This document shows, in pieces, positions 35,850 through 46,499 of a stretch of 64,000 nucleotides of DNA. Every line of letters starts with the position of its first letter. Positions within the stretch are counted from its first letter, which is position 1. The stretch comes from Xiphias gladius. Taxonomy: Eukaryota > Chordata > Actinopteri > Istiophoriformes > Xiphiidae. Under the pieces are notes generated by a model, which saw only the letters and a program-made list of their open reading frames with translations, searched no databases and was not told where the DNA came from. The stretch covers positions 24,756,056 through 24,820,055 of the forward strand of contig NC_053402.1 in the NCBI RefSeq assembly GCF_016859285.1, written 5' to 3'. The position numbers were made by a program, and so were the translations under genes.

Positions 35850-36000
35850 CCCAACATCAGTGGGGGTCCCACACTGACGGTGGGTGATAAGGTCTGGCTC
35901 TCAGTCGGTGTTCCAGTTCATCCCAAACGTGTTGGGTGGGGTTGAGGTCAGGGCTCTGAGCGGACCAGGCAAGCACTGGGGGTTGGGGCGTTAGGTGATG
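35850..36000. repeat. Dispersed repeat fragment, probably DNA-transposon derived
   Basis: Contains ttccagttcatcccaaacgt, gttgggtggggttgaggtca and gggctctgagcggaccag. This phrase is very frequent in teleost genomes and is usually linked to Tc1-like or other cut-and-paste elements. Ends and target duplication not found. Confidence 0.5.
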
Positions 36001-37040
36001 GCCGCACGCACTGTGTTTGGTTTACGCAGCCGAGGTGCAGCAGGGCAAAAAAAAACTGTCTGGATGTTAATTAATGGCAAAAGAAACACACAGTTAAAAA
36101 ATAGTTTGGTGAAGCCGTTCATATGATGCTTTTTCAGTCTTCACCCTACTGCAAAGTGTCGCATGATACTGCAACATGTGGCAGCAGGATGTAAGGCTTT
36201 TAAAGTTGGAGACGAGGCTCGTGACGCACAGGATCCCTGCGCTCCGGTAATCTGATGTCCCCAGCGTTACAGGCTGGATACCGAGCTCCGACCGGCCCGT
36301 CTGATGTGTGTGGAGGTGTGTGCGGTCGCTCTGTAGCAACCTGCTGTTTAATAAAGGTAATCATGGTGAAGACACTGTGCTCCGGCGCGGCACTCCTCCA
36401 ATCAGAGGCTGCAGATTTATCACCGCGTGTGTCCTGCCGCCTTCAGGTGCTGCAGGGATTTAATGGTGCGAAGGAGAAACTTTTCAAACAGTAGAAAGCA
36501 GCTGTCGACGGCAGATACTGTCAGAGTCACTCCGATTCCTTTATAGATCAACTCGGGCTGATTTACTGGCGCTCCTGCTTTAACCACATTAAACGCATCG
36601 GGTGGTTGGGGAGTGTTTGACTCAAATAGTTTCATTTACATTTTAAGCATCACTCCACTATTTCTATGCATTTGCTGAAAGAATTGAGTTTGCTCTCGTT
36701 GATAAAATCCATAAAAAAGTGCCAGTGGGGTGAGGCTGCTTCAGAAACAGACGTGGTTCTCAGATGTCCATTCTCAGCACAGCAACACCAACCACTTGCT
36801 CCGTACGGCTTCACCCTTCAACCTCCCACCTGTGGACCGTGAACCGATACCACACGGGAAAAGCGAATTTCCAGGTCAGGGAACGGTCGTGGGAAAGCTC
36901 GCGCTGGTCTTTATAATCAAAAAAGTCGTTTCTCAGCCGTCTCCCTCGCTAAAAACGTTAGCTATCGCATCCAAATAGCAATCAGAGGGCGAAGTAATTC
37001 ACAGGAAGCCTCCATAATAAACCATAATAGCTCCATGACC
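36001..37040. other. Intergenic, no gene recognised
   Basis: No exon pairs, RNA genes or named repeats seen. Confidence 0.45.
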
Positions 37041-37470
37041 ATTCTGGGGAGGCTCACCCTCCCCTAGCCTCTTAATAGGGGCAAACACAAACGTCTGACA
37101 TATAGCTGAAAGAACACCTTGTGTGAAATATCACTGTACGCTGCAGCATCATGATCCCCCTTCATTGGAACTAAGGGGGCCGAACCGGGAAAAACAGACC
37201 CTGACCGAAAGTGCACCAAATTAAGGCAATTTGAGGACAAACGTAACGAGGACAAAATAGCACCAACTGTACAATAACCCCCGTGATACCTCATGTACCT
37301 GCTCTTACTCAGCACAAACTGTAGTTACAACGGGTCCTGTTTATTGGTAAATGTCACCAATGTCACTGCGAGGTGGCCGAGGGGCAGACGGTGTAAAAAC
37401 AATCCCATGTTGTGTCTCAGGCGAAGTTTCTGTAATGGACTTGGTACTGATTGACCCTTTACCGTTTTGA
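37041..37470. repeat. Probable dispersed repeat
   Basis: Words such as aagtgcaccaaattaaggca, aacgtaacgaggacaaaat and agcaccaactgtacaataac resemble a common teleost element. Only one copy occurs in this window, so this rests on recognition alone. Confidence 0.3.
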
Positions 37471-37989
37471 CACACCGCGCTCCAAATGAAGTCAGGATAC
37501 AGCAGAAGATTTAACTTTACATCGATAACCAACATTTGGTTCGACAGTAATCAGCTAAGCCTGTTAACCATCTCAGGTTTTTTTCACACAGACACATAAA
37601 ATCCTCTCAGACAAAAACTCATCAGAACATTTCCATTTGGATGCCAGCAAAGGGTTTATGAGATTTATTAAACAATAACAGGATACTTCTGGACACTTTT
37701 AATCTCCCATCTACGAGAGGATGGGAACATGAAACATGTTTGCTAATGCCTTCGTAATTACTTTTTCTCAATTCCAAAGGAAGCAGACTGGTGGAGTCTG
37801 GTGGAGGAAACGCAGCTTAAGCTAAGAGAATGAGTGACATCTGAGAGGATGAAATGCTTCACAAACATGAGCTTAACACAGAAATAGCTCAGATGTATTT
37901 TTGTTGTTTTATCATTCTAATGTGTGCATCAAAGACTTTGGCAGAAATCTTTCTAAAAGAAATCAGTGAAGTCTTGGCCTTCATCTCCA

Positions 37990-38968
37990 TCTATCTGTCC
38001 AGCCATCCGTCTATCCAGCCAACCATCCATCTGTCCATCCATCCAGCTGTCCATACATCCATCCATCCGTCTATCCATCCATCCATCCGTCCGTCCATAC
38101 ATCCATTCATCCATCCATCCATCCATCCTTCTATCCAGCCATCCATCCTTCCATCCATCCGTCCATCCATCCAACCATCCATCTGTCCATCCATCCAGCT
38201 GTCCATCTATCCATCCGTCCGTCCATACATCATCCATCCATCCATCCATCTATCCGTCTATCCATCCATCCATCTATCCGTCTATCCATCCATCCATCCG
38301 TTCGTCTATACATCCATCCATCCGTCCATCCATCCAACCATCCATCTGTCCATCCATCCAGCTGTCCATACATCCATCCATCCATCTATCCATCTATCTA
38401 TCCGTCCGTCCATACATCATCCATCCATCCATCCGTCTATCCAGCCATCCATCCATCTATCCGTCTATCCATCCATCCATCTATCCGTCTATCCATCCAT
38501 CCATCCGTTCGTCTATACATCCATCCATCCATTCATCCATCCGTCTATCCAGCCATCCATCCATCCATCTATCCAGCTGTCCATACATCCATCCATCCGT
38601 CTATCCATCCATCCGTCCATACATCCATCCATCCATCCATCCTTCTATCCAGCCATCCATCCAGCCATCCATCCAACCATCCATCCATCTGTCCATACAT
38701 CCATCCATCCATCTATCCATCCATCCATCCGTCCGTCCATACATCCATCCATCCATTCATCTATCCCTCTATCCAGCCATCCATCCATCCATCCGTCTAT
38801 CCATCCAACCATCCATCCATCCATCCGTCCATCCGTCTATCCATCCATCCATCCATCCATCCATCCACCCATCCATCAACTATCCATCCAACCATCCATC
38901 TGTCCGTCCATCAAGATGTCCATCCATCCATCCATCCATCCATCCATCCATCCATCCATCCATCCATC
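37990..38968. repeat. ~980-bp (CCAT)n-derived tetranucleotide array with higher-order units
   Basis: Nearly the whole stretch consists of ccat/ccgt/ctat/ccag tetramers. Variant blocks recur: the phrase ccaaccatccatctgtccat starts at 38019, 38171 and 38334 (spacing 152 and 163), showing secondary duplication of longer units. Frames of 381 and 396 codons (HPSI repeats) open because the period is a tetramer free of stops. They are not genes. It abuts the LINE 3' end at 38969. Confidence 0.95.
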
Positions 38969-39160
38969 CACTTTTCATTTTACTGGGTTCTTGGAGTAGA
39001 AGCATGGTAGCCTACACGCCCCTCTCCCTAGTTACTCCCTTGAGCTCCTCCCTGGGGGGATCCCAAAGCGTTACCAGGCCAGATGGGATGTGTTCTGGGA
39101 CTTTCCTGGAGTCTCCCCCCAGTTGGACGTGCCTGACATATCTCCACAGGGAGTAATGAA
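38969..39160 (-). mobile_element. 3' end of a LINE (same family as remnant B), minus orientation
   Basis: Read on the minus strand, 39140-38995 gives the pattern gacacgtccaactggg..., gaacgccttgggatcccc-like and gaggagctc...gggagagggg. This is the same terminal coding block as 21150-21270 in remnant B (ARE.LGIPQEEL...WEREVW). The strand then continues into TGGA tetramers, as these elements' tails do. Confidence 0.6.
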
Positions 39161-39340
39161 TTCAAGAACCCCTGTGGATCCGCCAGTAATTGACAGAGCA
39201 ACCGCAACCTTTGGGATTTCCGCTCTGTGAGCTTACCACCCAAAAGAAGGAGCGCACTCAGCGTGCTACAGATGAAGGGGCTTGTCAGACTGTAAAAAAG
39301 GGTCTGAAACCCCCTCCCCCTTACAGCGTTACAAAGAGGA

Positions 39341-40110
39341 AACATAGGGAGATATAGGGGGATATAACATGCAACAAAGGTCCCGAGCTACGACAGCATC
39401 ACTGCGTCATGACACCTCATATTAAATTCAGGACTAGTACTCTCTGATGCTGAGTCCGATAAATAGACTGTCCAAACTGTAATATACTGACGGCCTTCAG
39501 TCATCTCTGCAGGTATCTGCAGTAATCTAAGGAGAAGGATGCTGCGAGCTTATCTAACCTGAGGGTTTTCCATGGGTGCCAACAAACCTTAGAGAGTTTC
39601 CGTCTTGTTCATTCAGTTTTACCATGTCTAAAACTCAAAATGCCTTCAGGGTGTAAATGTAATAAAAACAAAGGCATGGGTGAGGAGAATTAATCAAGAG
39701 TGAATGGAGAACATCATGAATAACCAATGATGTCACAGACAGAGCTGAACTTTTGGGATGTTTCTGGGAGGCTGTTGATGGTGGTGGGTATCAGCTTGGG
39801 GAGCGAGGTTACAGTCAGATTTTCTTGCTGAGGAGACAGGAGGTGCAGAGGGATGAGGTTTTGAAGTGTGGACCCACGAGAGCGAAGCATTCGAAGAAAC
39901 TGAGATGAGAGAGTCGGCGCCGCCGTATGGTGACTGGAGACGTGAGCTGAATCAGCAAAAACGTGGCTGACATTCATCTGAGAGGCCTTTTCCCATATCA
40001 ATAAAACGTGCTTCAGTCTCCTGTTGCTGTGATGCAAAGGCACATTAACCTTTTTCCCCTCTGAGGTCAATCACTTTAGCAAAGAAAAAAAAAAAAAAAG
40101 AAATTTACAC
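39341..40110. other. Intergenic, no gene recognised
   Basis: A minus-strand frame at 39714-40070 (118 codons) has no recognised similarity and lacks splice support. Confidence 0.4.
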
Positions 40111-40119
40111 CATGAAAAT

Positions 40120-40390
40120 GACTCCAGATTAGCTGTTCACAGTTCCTGCTTGCAGTGTATCCGTGGATGTTCGGACAACTCTCACTGGTTCACAGTGATA
40201 CTGAGGAAAAACCTAAAAACCTGATTATTCTCCGGCAAGTTCTGCAGTTTTACGGAGCGTCTTTTTTCTATATTTCTAAGTGGATTTATTCATGATCAGA
40301 GAGAATGATGTGCTCGGAAGGTGTAAGTGATATGTGTATCGTGTCTGTGTGCACAGATTTAACTGAGTTACGACTCGGAGAGGGAGCGCG
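40120..40390. repeat. Dispersed repeat, copy related to 28050-28300
   Basis: See the paired copy. Alignable words occur in the same order and orientation. Confidence 0.7.
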
Positions 40391-40499
40391 CAGTTCGGCG
40401 CCAACTGCGGGAATGGATTGCCAGGGTTTTTACAGTACCTCGCCATCCCCCATGAGCTGAAAGAAGAAACCCTAACCATCATTCCTACAAATACCGTGT

Positions 40500-41150
40500 T
40501 GAATAATCTGCATTTATTGTCCCTATCTAATTATGTAAATTAGTATGTGACAACAGACGGCGTATGATGTTAACAGCAACTCCATTAGCAGAGGATTAAG
40601 AAATGAAGGTTGGGTTAACAAAGTAAGAGTGGTGGACGAAGGGTGAGAGGAGGAGCAGCATCTGTAATGCAAATGAAACTAGACCTGAGTGGTTATTGTC
40701 TCATTTCTTAAGGTCTATTAGGGTTAATAACACTCAATCTACATAATACATGACTGTTTCACAGGCAGCACATATCTGAGGCAACGAATGGAGGAGGCAG
40801 GGAGGGCAGTTAACATTTTCAATTATCTGGCTCATTATCATCAATAATTAACAGGATCGCGAGTGTTTGCTTGGGCATGAGAAATAGCTCCAGTGAGTGA
40901 AGATGCTGAAATCACAGTACCAGTGGGAGATAATTTAAAGTCTCATTTTATCACCGGGATTTTAATTAAACTTGTGCCCGTCAACTTGTGTCCGCCGCAG
41001 AACTTGTCCAAGATAAGACGGCATTTCATCATTCTTGCCACAACAGCTGCGCGATGTCAATCATCCGTGTAAACGTCAGCATGTCAGCTTTGTCACTCTG
41101 CTGCGTAGTACGCAACGCTCCTCCGCATTCCCCTTTTATTCCGTGGTGTT
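40500..41150. other. Non-repetitive AT-rich block, candidate conserved noncoding element
   Basis: Repeat-free to my eye and rich in homeodomain-type TAAT/ATTA words (caattatctgg, atcaataattaac, ttaattaaac). It lies in the long gene-free stretch upstream of doc2a. Conservation cannot be judged from one sequence. Confidence 0.2.
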
Positions 41151-41485
41151 GTGTTTTCTACACATGCTTTTAAATGATGTTCAATTATGTTTGTCAACTC
41201 CCTGAAATCCCTTCTCTATTTTATTGAAATGTATTTGTCCGTGTACATGTGAAGCACCTTTTAAGGCAGGTTTTGAAAGGTTCTTTAGAAATAAAGTTTC
41301 GCTACTTACTCCGACTCGCTGGAAAAATGCTACGGTGCCATAATTAGTGTTAAGAAGGAATTTTAACTGACATCTTTGGATTTTTTTTTTTTTCCAGCCA
41401 CATATGCGTCACATTTCACTGGACCATGGAAGCGTTCAAGCTGCAGACAACCAACAGAAACTCTGACCCGCCAGAAACCCATCGG

Positions 41486-41550
41486 ATGGTCCCAGGTCTC
41501 TAAAGACCTGATGTTTTATAAACGTCAGGTCTTTAGAGACCTGGGACCAT
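41486..41550. repeat. 65-bp near-perfect palindrome (26-bp perfect arms)
   Basis: 41486-41511 (begins atggtcccaggtctct) is the exact reverse complement of 41525-41550. Pairing continues inward through one G:U pair and four more pairs to a 3-nt loop, giving about 31 paired positions. Each arm also contains aggtct-ctaa-agacct, so smaller palindromes are nested inside. A partial third copy (ctttagagacccgtgg) lies near 41669. Confidence 0.95.
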
Positions 41551-41825
41551 ATTATACCTCACCTAATATCATAATTTTATTCAGTTAAGCCTTCAAGCCA
41601 CTTCTGTCTCTTAAATTGTGAAAAACGATTGTTTTCCGAAGCTTTTTCTCTGAGGTTTGTTGGTTCTTTAGAGACCCGTGGTACAGAATCTGAGATAATC
41701 TCCTGTTTGGTCGCATTTTGTGTCACTAATACTATAAATCAAAAAAAAGTTTGACGCAACATCGGTCAAATCTGGTGCTCGACATGTGTTACTATAATGT
41801 TTTACAAAATGTCCACGCGTGTAAG

Positions 41826-41965
41826 TCGTCAATTCAGTTTTATTTATACAGCCACCAAATCATAACAGAGGCTCAGGGCACTTTTCACTTAGAGCAGGTC
41901 TAGAGCCGGATCTTTATAGTTGTATTTACAGAGACCCGACATTCCTCACGACTCCACTCAACATC
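41826..41965. repeat. Dispersed teleost repeat ('ttcagttttatttatacagcc' family)
   Basis: Contains aattcagttttatttata, aaatcataacagaggctcag, gcacttttcacttagagcag, gtctagagccg and tatttacagagacccgacat in the canonical order of a very abundant teleost element. Confidence 0.65.
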
Positions 41966-42054
41966 AATCGAAAGCCCAGTGTTGTATCTGAAGTGTTGCT
42001 TCTGTTATAACCACACGCTGTTCAGTGGACCCGGAGGTAGAACAGACTCAGGTG

Positions 42055-42741
42055 TCAACAAGTTGAACCGGATTTATTGCAGAGGGAATTGCGGCAGAGC
42101 GGGTAAAGGGCTGAGGCCGGAGCAGAGAATCCGTTGAGGAGGGAAGGCCGGGGGGTGAGATGAGCAGCAGGCAGCCAGGCGGGAGGGGTGGGATCCTGGA
42201 CCAGATACGGGTTAGTCAAAGCAAAGACGCTGCAGCAAAGACACCAGGAGACATTAACGTAGTACCACACAGGCAGACTGGCAAAATCTGGCGACGAGGG
42301 ACCGGAGAACCGGGGTTCAAGAGCTGATGAGATGATGAGGAGCAGGTGAGGTGCAGAGAGGATCGCCGTCCCCAGGGACAGACAAACAAGCAGAGAGACA
42401 CAGGGAGAGGGTGAGACAACCAAGGAGACAGGGGGAAAGGGGAAAAACCAGGACGGAAAAAATGACCGTGTTTGATCACTTTCACAGCAGCAGTTGCATG
42501 ACGTATTCACACTGCGTCCTCTACATTTCTCTGTGTGTCCTGCACAGAATCCAAACGAGCAATAAAATCGGTGTCGCATGCGGAGGAGACGAGCTGGAGG
42601 CGAGCGCATCACACTGAAATGGCCACTGGGAGTCCACTCAGAGTCAGCTGTTAAAATGACGAATGAGTGGAGGGGATTCAGAGTGGGGAGTCCTTTCGGT
42701 GTCTGTGTCCCGGAGGCGGCTGTCAGCGGACGCTGGTTCAC
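42055..42741 (-). other. 228-codon open frame, probably in repeat DNA
   Basis: A long minus-strand frame. The product has a hydrophobic central part (FFPFPPVSLVVSP onward) and no domain I recognise. The plus-strand sequence (gggtgagatgagcagcaggc and ggaggggtgggatcctggac) resembles a repeated teleost element. No splice sites or start context favour a gene. Confidence 0.2.
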
Positions 42742-42839
42742 GGCTTCACGTTGCCCTTACAGACCAGGAGACATAGTACGAGCTGCGGTGGACCGTGTCC
42801 TGTATAATGCAGACATACCGAAAAAAACACGATCCATTT

Positions 42840-43040
42840 TTATAATTAATATTGATCACTTGGTCTACAAAATGTCAGAATATTTGTCAGTCCAACAGTG
42901 CAAAACCCAAAGATATTCAGTTTAAAGGATATGTGGCTTTATGGCATTTCTGCTTTAAAAAATCATTTGAAAGATTTATGGATTCCTGTCAGTCAACTAA
43001 TTGACTTTATTAGCTCTGGAAAAAAGAAAAAAAACTACAC
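42840..43040. repeat. Dispersed repeat (same family as 590-2200)
   Basis: Contains gtctacaaaatgtcagaata, gtccaacagtgcaaaaccca and aagatattcagttta. Confidence 0.65.
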
Positions 43041-43205
43041 CGGCAGCAGAATGTTCCTCACCCCCGCTAAGCAGCGCCAGGCAGCCGGGGCTGGCTGAAC
43101 TGGCTTGCTCTCTCTGCAGGTTTGAAATCAAACCAAAAAAACAAACAAAAATTCAAATTGACCTGATGAAAAGAAGCCGAGATATTATTTCATCCAAAAC
43201 GACAC

Positions 43206-43400
43206 ACGTCAACCTGCTGGTGGCGCCGGAGGAGAAGTCAGAGCATCTCCAAAGTTGTTGGGATCCATCCTCTGGGGAACTTGAATGTCTGTTCAACATT
43301 GAATGGCAGTCCATCTGCACATGGAGTCAATGGAGTCTGCCTGTCTGTCCTGTCTCTCTGTCTGTCTGTCTGTCTGTGGACAGATCTTGTCTCCACTGTA
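43206..43400. repeat. Dispersed repeat ('ggtggcgc.agaggaaaagtcag' family)
   Basis: Contains ctggtggcgccggaggagaa, gggatccatcctctggggaa and a terminal (GTCT)n run. Other copies are at 53080-53240 and 58620-58760. Confidence 0.6.
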
Positions 43401-43795
43401 GCCTCACAACTGCAAGAAACAGTCCAGAAACTTTACAGGTGTAGTTGAGATCAATGATGACGGTCGAGCTGGGAGACGTCTTCCAACCAGAACGTTAAAC
43501 ATTAACATTACATAGAATAAAAACTCTCTTCAAACCTGTAGCTGTCAAACAAAGCGTACACTTCTTGGGACCGCGACCCAGTGATTTGTTTATCTAATGA
43601 AAATCTCTCTGGTCGGCCTGCTTTCCTCAGACAGCAGCAGAGATGGTGAGCGGCTTGGGCTTGGTTTGCTTTGGTTCTCAGCTGTACTCTACTGTCAGCT
43701 GGTGCTAAACTGAGGAAAGATGAAGGAAATTGTTCCCCCTGGGCTTTTAAGACAAAACCAACACGGCAGAAGCAGCCGTGGTGGTTCCTAAAATT

Positions 43796-43862
43796 TTTTT
43801 TATTTTTCAAAAAAAAAAAAAAAAAAAAAAATATCAAGAAAGAAGAGAAGAGAGGAGAGAGG

Positions 43863-43894
<32 letters not shown>

Positions 43895-44170
43895 TGGTTG
43901 TTCCGATTGGCATTTGGATGGGATGAGGAGAGAAGAGAGTGGTGTGTGGTGGAGGAGAGAGAGCAGGGAGAGGAGAAGAAGAGGAGGGTGAGGAGGATGA
44001 AGGATGGAGCGTGGTGGGGCTACGCTTTTTAACGAGGGGCTCTTTCACCCTGGGGATACCTATCAGTCTGACCGCAGGAGATAGGAAACAGAGGAGGAAC
44101 AAAAGGTGGAGGAGGTGGTTGAGGAAGGAAGAGGAGGGTGAGGGATGGAGAAGTAAAAGAGGCCAGAACA
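43796..44170. repeat. Purine-rich (A)n and GA-rich tract
   Basis: Two A-runs of more than 20 bases (about 43809-43830 and 43863-43890) are followed by ~100 bases of almost pure A/G and further GGA-rich sequence. Strong strand asymmetry. Lys/Arg/Glu-rich frames here are artefacts. Confidence 0.9.
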
Positions 44171-44619
44171 CGGGGGGGGAAGGAGGGATGGAGGGCCAGA
44201 TCATCTACACCCTTTCCTGGAAGGGAGGAGTAATAAAGACTGCAGCTCTGCATGGACATCCATGTGTGATCGTACATGCGTGTTGGATGCACACACGTAT
44301 CATTAGGCATCATTAACCACAAATTATACAGAGAGAAAGCGAAGGACAGATGCTGCTGTTGGCACATTATTTTGCTCCAGTCTCCCCCTGCAATCTGCAG
44401 CCCTGGGAAAGAAAGAGAGGGGGTGGGGGAGGGGGGGAGAGCGAGTTAATCTAATACACGTGTAGTGTGATTAAAGCACGAGCTTCATCGCTGTTGACAC
44501 TTCAGATGAATGTGCGGCTCCGTGAAAGGATATTAAACAACCTGAAATCGCACCGAAAACAGAGGCAGAGGAGGGAGGAAGAGGAAGGGTTAAAAGTCCA
44601 AATCCATCCCAGGCAGATC

Positions 44620-44766
44620 TCTCTCTCTCCTCCCTCTCCTCCTCCTCCCTACCTCTCTCCACCACTGGGCTGCTCACTGCCTCTCTCACCACCTGTTAGT
44701 GCGGACCCCTCGTGCGCTGACATCCACTCGTTTGTGTAGGAATCTCCTCCTCTCACACAATCAAAG
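44620..44766 (+). other. Possible 5' noncoding exon (CT-rich leader with strong donor)
   Basis: Pyrimidine-rich sequence is followed by cacacaatcaaag|GTAAGAAATG, a strong donor at 44766/44767. The doc2 coding exon at 57425 is preceded by an acceptor, so an upstream noncoding exon must exist somewhere. This is one candidate among several. Confidence 0.15.
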
Positions 44767-44949
44767 GTAAGAAATGTTATTATTGTTCTTTATCTTCACC
44801 AGTAGCTCTCCTGGTCATACTGGGGGGGGGGTTGCTTCTACTGGTCTGGTTTCACTTCTCAGAGGCTTTTCCATTTTTATCTCTGCATCCTTTATCTCTC
44901 CGTCCTCCCTTTTCTGTCCGTTCCTCTTTTTAAAATTGCTGCCACGTGT

Positions 44950-45120
44950 GCAAACCAGCGGTGGAAAGTAACTTAGTACGTTTACCGGGTTAATACTCCT
45001 CATTTCTTAACTTGTGCTTTACATAGTGTTGTTTGCTATTTTACTTTGTGCTTCTACTTCACTACATTTCCGAGGCGAATGGTTTTACTCCACTACGCGG
45101 TGTGCATACGCTAGAGCCTG
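44950..45120. repeat. Dispersed repeat (same family as 10425-10690)
   Basis: Contains ggtggaaagtaacttagtac, gcttctacttcactacattt and tactccactac, the recognisable order of this teleost family. Confidence 0.7.
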
Positions 45121-45945
45121 CACGCCGTGTTTAACAGTCACATTTCAGATTTCAATGTTCGTCAGCCAATAACGCGATAAAAAAGAACGCAGGCGAGCAG
45201 AAAGCGTGTTCCGTGGCAGCTCTTTTGACGAGATGTTGGTGGTTTCTTTGGGAGGTTCGCGCTTCCAATTAAAATGACAACTGTCTCTTGTTCTCATTGA
45301 GTTTAAGCGTCGAGTGAGAGCAGACTGTTTTCGTTGGCCGAACAGTCCACGACTTTAAAAGGTTTTAAATGTCAGTGTCGTGTTCACAGCTGGTCGCGCT
45401 GCCCTCAAGTGGCCAAAAAAAGTCGTTTTTTATTTTAAATTTAAGTGCAGGTTTGTGGTAGTTTCACCCGAAGGAAATAATTATTCCCCACGACGCCGTT
45501 TGTAACCTATTGGCGGCAGTTTTGACGAAGGAAATCCGCTGCGCCTCATCGGAAACCAACCCACGTCCATGCTGTGCTCGTCCGTGTCAGAGAGGACTGA
45601 GGACAAAATGCTTTGCGTTGCGCTTTGTTGCGGATTCGCGATCTGCCTGTTTCCTCCGGCGCTCGATGTTTTTTCGCAAATCCAGAAGTCGGTCCAGACG
45701 CTCGACTTTTTCCACGTCTTGCGAGCATAGTTGGAGCTTGTAAGCCTGTCACGTGGTCACGCGTCACTGTCCCGGTGTCAGTGCTGGCAACGTTAGGCGA
45801 ACCACCACTAGGATTGAACGTCCTTTGTCTCAGAATAACTAATAATAATTCATGTTGGTGCATAATGAATAATGTTGGATGACTATTTCTTATTTCATGG
45901 GCTTTTGGGTATTCTTGTGGTGATGCACATATAATGATAATTTTT
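45121..45945. other. Intergenic, no gene recognised
   Basis: Short frames only. No supported exon. Confidence 0.45.
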
Positions 45946-45946
45946 T

Positions 45947-45978
45947 ATCCACGTCGGCGTTCGAATACCGACGTGGAT
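45947..45978. repeat. Perfect 11-bp inverted repeat with 10-nt loop
   Basis: atccacgtcgg at 45947-45957 pairs with ccgacgtggat at 45968-45978. Five bases further lies an RFX-like ATTACCATGGCAAC (45983-45996). Confidence 0.9.
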
Positions 45979-46159
45979 GCTGATTACCATGGCAACAGCA
46001 GAAGCCCCAAAGCTTCGAGGCGTCCGGGTCAGCTTAACACTCGTTAAGCGCTTTTAGTTTCCGTTTCTGCTCAACTCAAATCATGTGTCTCCAAAATGTC
46101 AGCTCTTCAAAGACAGTCTTGTTCTAAGCTTCACGACAGGGAATTTATTTGAGGGTTGG

Positions 46160-46480
46160 TTGGACACATGTTATCTGAAAACCCTCAGAAGCACCATAAA
46201 TACTCAGATACATGCTTTTACTTTTTTACATTAAAGGATCTGACTACTTCTTCCACCACAGCTGCGTAGCACATTTGACCCGCGTTGCTTCCTGAGTTAA
46301 TCCACAACCGGAAAGATCAGAGTTGGTTCCTCGCAGGTTCCTTTTGTTCGCTGTGTCATTTCAGTTTCCACTTGACTGATCGGCAGCGGCGGAGGAAATG
46401 CTCAAATCCTTTCCCTCAGTAAGAGTAGCGGCTCCAAGCTCTGCAAAACACTCTTTACAAGTAAAAATCTAAATTTTTCT
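46160..46480. repeat. Dispersed repeat fragments (same family as 10425-10690)
   Basis: Contains ataaatactcagatacatgc, taaaggatctgactacttct with ccacca, and ggcggaggaaatgctcaaat. Probably two partial copies. Confidence 0.5.
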
Positions 46481-46499
46481 CAGTTAAAACTAAGGGCCG

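Noticed and set aside
37854..39156. Two overlapping plus-strand frames of 381 and 396 codons rich in HPSI repeats
   Set aside because: They are translations of a tetranucleotide array, which stays open in several frames. No start context, splice sites or non-repeat domain.
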